Positions 16,861 through 24,230 of a stretch of 64,000 nucleotides of DNA are shown here, one piece after another. This DNA is from Myroides phaeus (GTDB taxonomy: Bacteria > Bacteroidota > Bacteroidia > Flavobacteriales > Flavobacteriaceae). Numbering within the stretch: position 1 is the first letter of the stretch; every line of letters begins with the position of its first letter. The notes below the pieces were generated by a model. It saw only the letters and a list, made by a program, of their open reading frames with translations. It was not told the DNA's origin and did not search any database. A program made the position numbers and the translations under genes. Where the stretch lies: contig NZ_CP047050.1 of the NCBI RefSeq assembly GCF_009799805.1, positions 1,688,001 through 1,752,000 on the forward strand, read 5' to 3'.

Positions 16861-16900
16861 GATGTCATTTGATAGCAAATGATAGCAAATGATGTCAAAA
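16861..16900. repeat. Four tandem 10-bp repeats
   Basis: GATGTCATTT, GATAGCAAAT, GATAGCAAAT, GATGTCAAAA: two identical inner decamers flanked by two GATGTCA variants. A TACTTTTG -7 like box follows at 16937-16944. This looks like iterated operator sites before a lost gene. Confidence 0.8.
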
Positions 16901-17075
16901 TAACCGCTTTGTCAATTTCTTTGTTTGGGCAATTTCTACTTTTGCATTAGATATAACAGACATTTGTTCTGCTTATTACCCCAATACAAGCTTGCTAAGT
17001 TCTTTGATATCCTTGTAAAACATAAATATCCGTTTGTTATAACTTAACTACTGCTTGAATTATAGTCGTAACTTA

Positions 17076-17167
17076 TTCGAGACTGACACCACACAAATTC
17101 GAGAGATGTTCGGAAAACACCCCCTGTTTCCGAGCGAATGTGGGCGTTGTGTCGAACTTGTCTCGAA
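17076..17167. repeat. 92-bp nested imperfect palindrome
   Basis: Outer arms TTCGAGAC (17076-17083) and GTCTCGAA (17160-17167); middle arms with GACAC and AATTCG on the left against CGAATGTG and GTGTC on the right; inner hairpin CGGAAAACA/TGTTTCCG around a run of five C. As RNA or single-stranded DNA it would form one long interrupted stem. Confidence 0.75.
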
Positions 17168-17370
17168 CATGGTGTAAACAAAACTCGCGTAAGCCTTGTG
17201 TTTACTGTGATACCCCAAACAGCATTTGTACACTAAACAACTATAATTAAGGGGAAAACAACAAGTAGTTTGTTGTCATAAAGGCGAGAGCACAAAAACC
17301 AAAATAGGTTTATACCTTACATCTTGTTGGCATTATTGCCAGTTGAAACAATCAGATATAGGCATAAAAA

Positions 17371-17398
17371 AACACAGCCATCCTAAGATAGCTGTGTT
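17371..17398 (-). terminator. Terminator for the YwqK-repeat protein gene
   Basis: AACACAGC (17371-17378) pairs with GCTGTGTT (17391-17398); the minus strand continues into a run of seven T residues. It lies 33 bases beyond the stop codon. Confidence 0.85.
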
Positions 17399-17430
17399 GT
17401 ATAAATTCAATTGAATTATTCGTTTATTTT

Positions 17431-20073
17431 CTACCAATAAGTAGCAGTTGAAAATAATTCATTTGCTGGATATAAATTAGTAGGGTCTATTTTTTTAGAT
17501 AAGATAGGATCTACACTGATGTCTGCTTTTTTAATTTTAACTTCCATATCGTAGATTTTCTCATTAGACTCTTGCTTATAAATAGTCACTTTCAGTTTGT
17601 TTTTCTTCAAATCAAGAACCGTAAAGTTATCTTTTGCTTCTTCAGCATAAGCGTAACTGTCAGTAGCATAATTCAAATCTTGTACTGCTACAGTTCCTTC
17701 TTGTAAGATTCCCTCTTTAAAAGTGGCTTTGTATTTTACTTTACCCTTTTCAAAGTATTGGCATAAACCATCAAGGTTATTTTCTTTTAGCGTGTATTTG
17801 TAAACAGTATTTCCTTCTGCATCAGCAATAGTACGGTTAAGCGTTTCTGTACTAACATACGTATCAGTTGCTAAAACTACACCTGTTGTTGGATCATTGT
17901 AGATAGTCTCTTTTAATTCTCCATTACTATAAGTATTTGTTGTAACCGCATTCCACGTTTGCTCAGTTAAGACTCCTTGGTAAGGCATACCTTCACTATA
18001 TTGTACACGTGAAACTTCATTACCTTCGTCGTCATAAGAGAAGTACATTCCGTGTAATAAATCGTCTTTGTATTCTCCTGAAGATTGAAGTTCTCCTTGA
18101 AGAAACTCTTCAATTTTCACTTTCTCTCCGTTTTCGTAATATGTTTTACTTGCAATAGTGTTTCCTTCGTTTTCAGAATCGTAGCTATAATAGTAAACGC
18201 TTTCTACACCAACTTTTTGTCCGTTTTTATAAACAGTTTCAGTCATTGTATATTCGTCAATTACATAAGTAGTTCCGTTATAAGGAGCATTATTTTTGTA
18301 AGTAACAGTAGAAACTAATTTTCCTTTAACATCATAAAACTTACCTTGTTTAGTGTAGTCAATCTCACTTTGTAAGTAGTATTTAGGATTTGTTTCAAAC
18401 ATATCTCTTGTTACAGGAGCATATTTTTTGCTGTAAACAGGAGTTCCAGCGTTGAATTTAGCAATTTGAGTAATCACTCCTTTATCGCTAAACTCATAAT
18501 AAGTACCTGTTTTTGTATCAAAGTTGTAAGCACCAATTTCTTTACCAGCTTTGTCATAGTACGTTTCTGTAGCAGGTTCAATAGAAAAAGCTTGCGTATT
18601 GTAGTTCGAAACTTTGTATTTTCCACCAGTAGGGTAATAAGAAACAATTTTAGAAATGCTTCCAAAGGCATAGAAAGTTTCAGATAACATTACTGATTTT
18701 CCGTTTTCGACATCAAAAGTTGCAGAATACGTCATTTCACCTTTTTTGTATGAAGTAATTTGTGAAATTTCGTCATCAAATAAGGTATATACAGAACCAT
18801 CCATATACGTTTCTAATTCGTAATACGGGTCAATTCCTTGTGTAACACGTCCTAATTCTTTTCCTTTTTTGTCGTAAAAAACAGTAGTATCTCCTTTGCG
18901 TTTTTCAAACACTTTTCCATTTTCATAGAAAGATGTTCTCTCTACAATTTTACCTTCTTTATAAAGTGTAGTTGCATTGTCTTCTACATACAATCCTTCA
19001 TACGGATTATAACCATATTCATCATACGTCAACTGACCTTTTACAGTTCCGTTTTCGTTATAATAAACCGTTTTCTCTATAGAAGCGTCTTCTTTGTAGT
19101 TAGTAACAGCTTTAAGAGAGTTGTTTTTAGTATTTACGTAATACTCATCAACTTTGCGAACAGTATTATTTTCAAAGTGATAAGCAGAAGCAATATCATC
19201 TTCGTTTCCGTTGTAGTTGAAGTAGTAAATAGTACCTTCTTGTTCACCTACATACTCTGCATCAGAGTAAGTAAGTTTGTATTCCCCAAGTTTTTGTCCA
19301 TTTTTAGCAAAGAAATTCTCTACACGTTGGTCGCTATTAATTACAGCTTCAGACTTTGTCTGACCAGTTGAGTAGAAAGATTTATTACCAACTAAGTTTC
19401 CATCTTCGTAAACATTGATCTCTTTAACACCGAATTTCTCGTAGTTAATAGCAGATGCAGTACCGTTATAAGGGCTACCATTTTCGTAAGAAGCACTATA
19501 CGTTAATGCACCATTTACATCATAGAATTGCTCTTCAGTAATTACGTTTTCTTCGTCAAATATAAATGCTTGGCGATTTTTAGCGTTTGCAGGATTGATG
19601 ATTTCATATTCTCTAAAAAGACCATCTACAGCTTTCATTTTGATGAATACATTAGACCATCTTTGGAATACTTCACCATTGTATAGTGAACCATTTTGGA
19701 AAGTACCTTCGTATTTTTCTCCTGTAAATTGGTTGATAGAGTTTATTTTGATCAATTGACCGTTGTTGTCATATACATAAGTAGCTTCTAACTTTCCTTG
19801 AGGAGAGAAGTTTTCTACATTACCACTATAAAGTATGCTTGAATCATCTTGAACAATACCTTTTCCTTTCGTTTGAATCTTTTTAGTTTTTGCGTCAAAT
19901 GTTTCAATGATGCTTAACTCTTGACCTTTGATTGGCTTGATAAGTTTAAAAGCTTTCGCTTCTTTTTTAGCTACTTTGTAGTCGAAAGAATCTACCCAAA
20001 GTGTGTCTTTTGCAACTTGGCCAAACATTGACGAAGTAAAAAGTAATGCCAATGGAAATATTTTTTTCAGCAT
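17431..20073 (-). CDS. Large exported YwqK/MORN_2-type repeat protein
   Basis: 880 residues with a signal peptide (MLKKIFPLALLFTSSMFG) and then a near-continuous run of beta-hairpin repeats of the type (Y/F)Y-x-NGK-(x)-x-G-x-x-x-Y, from about residue 60 to 840, for example YDKKGKELG, YENGEKVKIEEF and YDKAGKEIGAYNF. These match the repeats of the so-called YwqK antitoxin family (MORN_2), which despite the name is a repeat fold rather than proof of a toxin system. No toxin gene is adjacent. It is likely a periplasmic or surface protein. No C-terminal T9SS domain is evident. Monocistronic with terminator 17371-17398. Confidence 0.8.
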   Translation of the reverse strand: MLKKIFPLALLFTSSMFGQVAKDTLWVDSFDYKVAKKEAKAFKLIKPIKGQELSIIETFDAKTKKIQTKGKGIVQDDSSILYSGNVENFSPQGKLEATYVYDNNGQLIKINSINQFTGEKYEGTFQNGSLYNGEVFQRWSNVFIKMKAVDGLFREYEIINPANAKNRQAFIFDEENVITEEQFYDVNGALTYSASYENGSPYNGTASAINYEKFGVKEINVYEDGNLVGNKSFYSTGQTKSEAVINSDQRVENFFAKNGQKLGEYKLTYSDAEYVGEQEGTIYYFNYNGNEDDIASAYHFENNTVRKVDEYYVNTKNNSLKAVTNYKEDASIEKTVYYNENGTVKGQLTYDEYGYNPYEGLYVEDNATTLYKEGKIVERTSFYENGKVFEKRKGDTTVFYDKKGKELGRVTQGIDPYYELETYMDGSVYTLFDDEISQITSYKKGEMTYSATFDVENGKSVMLSETFYAFGSISKIVSYYPTGGKYKVSNYNTQAFSIEPATETYYDKAGKEIGAYNFDTKTGTYYEFSDKGVITQIAKFNAGTPVYSKKYAPVTRDMFETNPKYYLQSEIDYTKQGKFYDVKGKLVSTVTYKNNAPYNGTTYVIDEYTMTETVYKNGQKVGVESVYYYSYDSENEGNTIASKTYYENGEKVKIEEFLQGELQSSGEYKDDLLHGMYFSYDDEGNEVSRVQYSEGMPYQGVLTEQTWNAVTTNTYSNGELKETIYNDPTTGVVLATDTYVSTETLNRTIADAEGNTVYKYTLKENNLDGLCQYFEKGKVKYKATFKEGILQEGTVAVQDLNYATDSYAYAEEAKDNFTVLDLKKNKLKVTIYKQESNEKIYDMEVKIKKADISVDPILSKKIDPTNLYPANELFSTATYW

Positions 20074-20136
20074 AGTTTGTTTATTAAATTGATTTTGTGT
20101 GTTTTTCTCAAGGGTAAATGTAAAAAAGTCATTTAT

Positions 20137-20150
20137 AATATTCGAATATT
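20137..20150. promoter_or_regulatory. 14-bp perfect palindrome upstream of the YwqK-repeat gene
   Basis: AATATTCGAATATT lies about 65 bases upstream of the start codon of the 880-residue gene. It could be an operator; nothing else supports this. Confidence 0.25.
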
Positions 20151-20264
20151 TTGGCTTTTATTTACCTAATATTCGTGAATTGCGACATTTTATAGCATTC
20201 GGAAATATGCAACAATAGTGTAAACATAGCTGTTTTTAGAGGTTTTATTTTTACTAAAAATAAA

Positions 20265-20292
20265 AATGCCCTTACATTTTTGTAAGGGCATT
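20265..20292 (-). terminator. Terminator of the catalase-ankyrin operon
   Basis: AATGCCCTTACA (20265-20276) pairs perfectly with TGTAAGGGCATT (20281-20292), loop TTTT; a T-rich tract follows on the minus strand. Confidence 0.85.
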
Positions 20293-20367
20293 GAGGTTGA
20301 AATCAGTAGTTTACAAATAGTAAACTATAACTTCTAACAAAAAAAGAAAATATTTGACACTGAACTT

Positions 20368-20880
20368 TTATTGCAAAAGAGCGATTACCTCTTTATTTTC
20401 TTGAATTAAAGCATAATCTAAGGCTGTTTTACCTCTATTATCCTTTATTTCTTTATCCGCACCAGCTTGTAGGAGTAGGTTTGTTACTTCGGCTTTACCG
20501 AAAGTAGCAGCAAAAATCAAAGCAGTTGCTCCGTTGTAATTCGATTGATTAACTGATGCTTTTTGCTCAAGTAATAAGGCAACAATTGTGTTGTATCCTT
20601 TAAAAATAGCTCCCATTAGAGCACTATTTCCTGACGAATCTTGTGCGTTTGGATTAGCTCCATTTTGCAATAGTAAAAGTGCAACGTCGTAATTATTGTA
20701 ATAACAAGCTAATGTTAAAGGAGTATTTCCTCTTTCGTCAGCCTGATTTATATCTGATTTTTGTGTGATATAACTTTCTATTTCAGCCACGTTATTCGTG
20801 CGAGCAGCAGAAAATATGTCTTGCGCTTGTGCAGCAAAACACAATAGTGAAAATAGAAGTGTAGTAATGAGTTTTTTCAT
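20368..20880 (-). CDS. Exported ankyrin-repeat protein paired with catalase
   Basis: 170 residues with a signal peptide (cleaved near AAQAQ, residue 19) and four ankyrin repeats, e.g. DERGNTPLTLACYYNNYDVALLLLQ, then NGANPNAQDSSGNSAL and NRGKTALDYAL (each about 33 residues). It lies 62 bases downstream of the catalase gene on the same strand and ends at a shared terminator. In Pseudomonas aeruginosa an ankyrin protein (AnkB) encoded next to a catalase supports its activity, so a similar partner role is plausible here. The signal peptide places it in the periplasm, as for the catalase. Confidence 0.88.
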   Translation of the reverse strand: MKKLITTLLFSLLCFAAQAQDIFSAARTNNVAEIESYITQKSDINQADERGNTPLTLACYYNNYDVALLLLQNGANPNAQDSSGNSALMGAIFKGYNTIVALLLEQKASVNQSNYNGATALIFAATFGKAEVTNLLLQAGADKEIKDNRGKTALDYALIQENKEVIALLQ

Positions 20881-20942
20881 AGCAATTTAGTTGTTGTAAG
20901 AAACAAGGGAGTGTGGGGATGCTCCCTTGTTAGTAAATAGTT

Positions 20943-22463
20943 TTATTTGATGTATTCTTGAATATCCGCAAGTTTTAAATTAGTTGCTTTCAATAAAGAG
21001 TTACCGTAGTTTTTATCTGCTTGGTAGAAAAATGCAATCATTTTCTTAACAATCACTTTATTGTGAACACTATTTAATGCCCCGCTTAAGTTTTTGATTA
21101 AGTTTTCTTTATCTTGTTTAGAGAAAGAATTGTATAAATCACCTGCTTGTTTAAAGTTGTTTTCTTTGTCAATTACGTGTTGTGTAGTACTTGTATTAGC
21201 AGTGAAAACAGATTTAGAGTATTTGAATTTAGCATTGTCAACAACCTCTGGTTTGTTTGTAGATGGTTGATAATTTACATCTCCTGATTGTGGACGTAAC
21301 GACATATACCCATTTTGGTTATACGTTGTCACTTGATTTTTAGGTTGGTTTACAGGAATCTGTTGGAAGTTACCTGTAAGACGGTGACGTTGTGTATCTG
21401 CATAAGAGAATAATCTACCTTGTAATAATTTATCTTCAGACGCTTCAATACCAGGAACAAGGTTAGAAGGAGCAAAAGCCGCTTGTTCTACTTGTTGGAA
21501 ATAGTTAGTAGGTGTTTGATTTAACGTCATTGTACCTACTTTGATCAGTTTTGCAACAGACTCAGGCCAGATTTTAGTAACGTCAGTTGGGTTGAAATCT
21601 AAAGCATCAAAGTCTTCTCTTTTCAACATTTGAACGTATAAGTCCCATTTAGGGAAGTTACCAGCTTGGATGTTGTTATATAAATCCAATGTAGCGTGTT
21701 CTACACTTTTAGATTGAATTTTATCAGCCTCTTCTTGTGTTAGGTTTTTTCTTTCTTGTTGAGGTACCCATTTGTATTTTACATACGTTACTTCACCTTC
21801 TGCATTTACCCATTTGTAAGCGTGTACACCATTACCTTCCATTTGACGGAAGTTAGCAGGAATACCATAGTCAGAGAATAACCAAGTTAGCATATGTGTA
21901 GACTCAGGTAAGTTTGAAAAGAAGTCAAACACACGGTTAGGGTCAGACACCCCATTTGTTAAAGGAGATGGTTTAAAAGCGTGAACCATATCAGGGAATT
22001 TGATAGCGTCACGAATAAAGAACACAGGTAAATTGTTTCCTACTAAGTCGTAGTTTCCTTGTTCAGTATAAAATTTAACAGCAAAACCACGCGGGTCTCT
22101 ATATGTTTCAGGCGAACCTTGTTGGTGAGTTACCGTTGAGAAACGAGCAACTAATTGTGTTGTTTTACCAGCTTGACTTAAGAAGTCGGCCATTGTAACA
22201 TCAGAAAAATCTGCTGCAGCTACAAATTCTCCAAATGCTCCAGCACCTCTTGCGTGTACTACTCTTTCAGGAATACGCTCTCTGTCAAAAGCAGCCAATT
22301 TGTCAATTAAGTGAATATCTTCTAACAACACTTGTCCGTTGTTTCCGATTGTTTTTGAGTTTTGGTTATCTCCTACAGGAGCACCAGAGTTTGTTGTTAG
22401 TGTTTGTCCATAAGAACAAGTTGCCATTGCAAATAATCCTAATGCTATAGTTTGTTTTATCAT
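20943..22463 (-). CDS. katA: Catalase with a signal peptide (periplasmic)
   Basis: A heme catalase of the small-subunit type that splits hydrogen peroxide. The 506 residues include an N-terminal signal peptide (MIKQTIALGLFAMATCSYGQ), absent from cytoplasmic catalases. Active-site His70 is in RVVHARGAGAFG, the distal Asn is at 143-144 in DLVGNNLPVFF, and the proximal heme ligand Tyr354 is in RLFSYADTQRHRL. It begins an operon with the ankyrin gene. A -7 like box and an inverted repeat lie in its 5' region. The gene symbol reflects the general family only. Confidence 0.93.
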   Translation of the reverse strand: MIKQTIALGLFAMATCSYGQTLTTNSGAPVGDNQNSKTIGNNGQVLLEDIHLIDKLAAFDRERIPERVVHARGAGAFGEFVAAADFSDVTMADFLSQAGKTTQLVARFSTVTHQQGSPETYRDPRGFAVKFYTEQGNYDLVGNNLPVFFIRDAIKFPDMVHAFKPSPLTNGVSDPNRVFDFFSNLPESTHMLTWLFSDYGIPANFRQMEGNGVHAYKWVNAEGEVTYVKYKWVPQQERKNLTQEEADKIQSKSVEHATLDLYNNIQAGNFPKWDLYVQMLKREDFDALDFNPTDVTKIWPESVAKLIKVGTMTLNQTPTNYFQQVEQAAFAPSNLVPGIEASEDKLLQGRLFSYADTQRHRLTGNFQQIPVNQPKNQVTTYNQNGYMSLRPQSGDVNYQPSTNKPEVVDNAKFKYSKSVFTANTSTTQHVIDKENNFKQAGDLYNSFSKQDKENLIKNLSGALNSVHNKVIVKKMIAFFYQADKNYGNSLLKATNLKLADIQEYIK

Positions 22464-22478
22464 TGTGTAATATATTTA

Positions 22479-22511
22479 GCAGTACAAGTAATTTTGTACA
22501 CTGCAAATGTA
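22479..22511 (-). promoter_or_regulatory. katA promoter -7 box and inverted repeat
   Basis: On the minus strand TACATTTG (plus 22504-22511) fits the TAnnTTTG -7 element. Immediately downstream, in the 5' UTR, GCAGTACAA (22479-22487) and TTGTACACTGC (22494-22504) form an imperfect inverted repeat that could bind a repressor or fold in RNA. The rest of the 306-base gap to the next gene shows nothing further except the plus-strand promoter at 22741. Confidence 0.45.
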
Positions 22512-22740
22512 TCTTGCTAAGCAGGGGATAAGTAGCATTTGTCAATGATTGTCCTTATTTAAGTATAAGATAATTTGATAGTAATATTTTTAATGATAGA
22601 TAAAATCTTTTGTAACAGTGTTTTATATTCGCCAATTGTACTTGAAAAATAGGTTGTAAATCTTAGAAAAGAAATAAAATAAAATAAGGGAGTTAAGAGA
22701 TTTATTGAGTAAAGGATTTTTTAACTACTTAATGGTTAGC

Positions 22741-22748
22741 TAATTTTG
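22741..22748 (+). promoter_or_regulatory. -7 box TAATTTTG of the 22770 gene
   Basis: TAATTTTG matches TAnnTTTG, 21 bases before the ATG at 22770. No clear TTG lies at the ideal distance. Confidence 0.4.
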
Positions 22749-22769
22749 TAGTTAATTCTAAACAAAAAA

Positions 22770-23078
22770 ATGAAAACAAATTTATTAGTACTTTTAGCAG
22801 TAATGTTTTTTTCTTTGACAGCCTCGGCTCAAAGAAAGAAAAATGGAACGCCAGATATGAGATACAAGGCAAATAAGGAGCAGTATGGTACATCATATAC
22901 AAAAAGTTCTAGCTCATATTCACAGCCAGTGAATTATAATAATAAAAATAATTATAGTAATGGAGGAACTTATAAGGTCCAAAATGGTTATAGAAAAAGC
23001 AACGGAACTTATGTTTCACCACATATAAAAACATCTCCAGATAATAAGAAATATAATAATAAAAATTATTATAGATAA
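22770..23078 (+). CDS. Small secreted basic/Asn-Tyr-rich protein
   Basis: 102 residues: a signal peptide (MKTNLLVLLAVMFFSLTASAQ) and a mature part of about 81 residues rich in N, Y, K and S, ending with KVQNGYRKSNGTYVSPHIKT and a tandem-like NNKNYY tail. Similar short exported proteins with the NGTYVSPHxKT motif are frequent in Flavobacteriaceae, but their job is unknown. A -7 box precedes it and a strong terminator follows, so it is a real stand-alone gene. Confidence 0.8.
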   Translation: MKTNLLVLLAVMFFSLTASAQRKKNGTPDMRYKANKEQYGTSYTKSSSSYSQPVNYNNKNNYSNGGTYKVQNGYRKSNGTYVSPHIKTSPDNKKYNNKNYYR

Positions 23079-23084
23079 TATAAA

Positions 23085-23111
23085 AAAAGCCTCCCTATTC
23101 AGGAGGCTTTT
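23085..23111. terminator. Bidirectional terminator between the small secreted protein gene and EamA gene
   Basis: AAAAGCCTCC (23085-23094) pairs with GGAGGCTTTT (23102-23111). It serves both converging genes. Confidence 0.88.
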
Positions 23112-23138
23112 GCTATTTGATATGTTTTGAGCTTTTGG

Positions 23139-24110
23139 TTAAGCTTCTACTTTTTTACTTTTAAAGATAAGTGAACTATTCATTAAGAAGATCGCACTTA
23201 AGATTAAGATAATTCCAACCCATTGGATTAAGATTACTTGCTCTCCTAATACTAAAAAGGCAACACTCACCGAAACCGGAAGCTCTAAAGAAGAGATAAT
23301 ACTTCCAAGTCCTACTCCAGTATGAGGGAATCCCATATTTAAGAAGATAGGAGGTAAGATCGTACCAAACAAGGCTAACAATAATCCCCACGTATAGAAA
23401 ATATTCCAATTGAAATCTCTAATTCCAGTAGTATTGTCAGAGAATTGGTTAAACAATCCCATCATTGCTTCAGAGTTATTTGGACCTACTTGTGTAAGGA
23501 TTACGAAGATCGCCACAATGATAAATGCACCACATAACATAAATAAACTACGCTTAGGAGCAGGAAGGTGGTTTGCCACTACGTTAGACGCAAACATTGT
23601 AGTTGCGAATGAACAAGAAGCTAAGAAACCAAAGATTACCCCTCTAATGTCTAAGTTAATTTCGTTTGCTAATACATTAGTAGCTAAGACTGTTCCGAAT
23701 AAAATTAAACAAACAGCAACGATTTTTAATAAACTTGGGAAGGTCTTTGTAATAACACTTTCGATTACAACACCAATCCAAACAGATTGCATTAATAGTA
23801 CTACGGCAATTGAAGCGTCGATATAACTTACTGCCATATAGTATAACACAGAAGTGAACCCCATTGATGTACCAGCAAACATTAACTGTTTGATATCTTT
23901 TTTTGTAGGTTTAAGATCAGTAGGTTGTTTTTTGCGAATCATATTAATGATTAACATTCCCACTAAACCTAATACAACTTGCGATAAGGTAACTTCAGCA
24001 GTTGTGTATCCGTGTTGATAAGCTAATTTTACAAACGAGGCCAGCATTCCAAAACTTGAAGCCCCAATAGCTACTAAGAAAACTCCTTTTACTATATTCT
24101 GTTCTTTCAT
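23139..24110 (-). CDS. EamA/DMT family transporter
   Basis: 323 residues with about ten hydrophobic helices in two five-helix EamA repeats (roughly 8-155 and 165-315), the drug/metabolite transporter fold of the inner membrane. The end of each half has the usual small-residue-rich helix, e.g. GLGSIISSLELPVSVSVAFLVLGE followed by ILIQWVGIILIL. Substrate unknown. Both N- and C-terminal lysine-rich tails are short. It is monocistronic, convergent with the small secreted protein gene. Confidence 0.9.
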   Translation of the reverse strand: MKEQNIVKGVFLVAIGASSFGMLASFVKLAYQHGYTTAEVTLSQVVLGLVGMLIINMIRKKQPTDLKPTKKDIKQLMFAGTSMGFTSVLYYMAVSYIDASIAVVLLMQSVWIGVVIESVITKTFPSLLKIVAVCLILFGTVLATNVLANEINLDIRGVIFGFLASCSFATTMFASNVVANHLPAPKRSLFMLCGAFIIVAIFVILTQVGPNNSEAMMGLFNQFSDNTTGIRDFNWNIFYTWGLLLALFGTILPPIFLNMGFPHTGVGLGSIISSLELPVSVSVAFLVLGEQVILIQWVGIILILSAIFLMNSSLIFKSKKVEA

Positions 24111-24178
24111 CTTTTATTATTTTGCTGTGCAAAGGTACTTAATATTTTTTGAGCGAATTAGGACAATTGTCTAACAAA

Positions 24179-24210
24179 AAAAGCCTATAGAAATGAATCT
24201 ATAGGCTTTT
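24179..24210 (-). terminator. htpG terminator
   Basis: AAAAGCCTATAG pairs with CTATAGGCTTTT across an 8-base loop (24179-24210), with a long T-run on the minus strand. It lies 20 bases past the htpG stop. Confidence 0.88.
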
Positions 24211-24230
24211 GATTTGAAGTGCGTTAACTC

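Larger units (their letters stand above)
16571..17370. other. Non-coding repeat-rich tract, possible mobile element relic
   Basis: About 800 bases with no credible gene on either strand but dense ordered repeats: a hairpin at 16639-16658 (GATAAG/CTTATC), nested 11-bp inverted repeats at 16676-16770, an AAACCCTT/AAGGGTTT hairpin at 16783-16815, four tandem decamers at 16861-16900, a 92-bp nested palindrome at 17076-17167, and GTAAACA/TGTTTAC at 17174-17206. Local composition is more GC-rich than the surroundings around 17080-17210. Such stacks of inverted repeats are typical of transfer-origin/mobilisation or plasmid control regions, so a decayed integrative element is the best guess; this is inference. 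Confidence 0.5.

Noticed and set aside
16861..16900. CRISPR-like array
   Set aside because: The repeats are only 10 bp and contiguous, with no spacers and no cas genes nearby.
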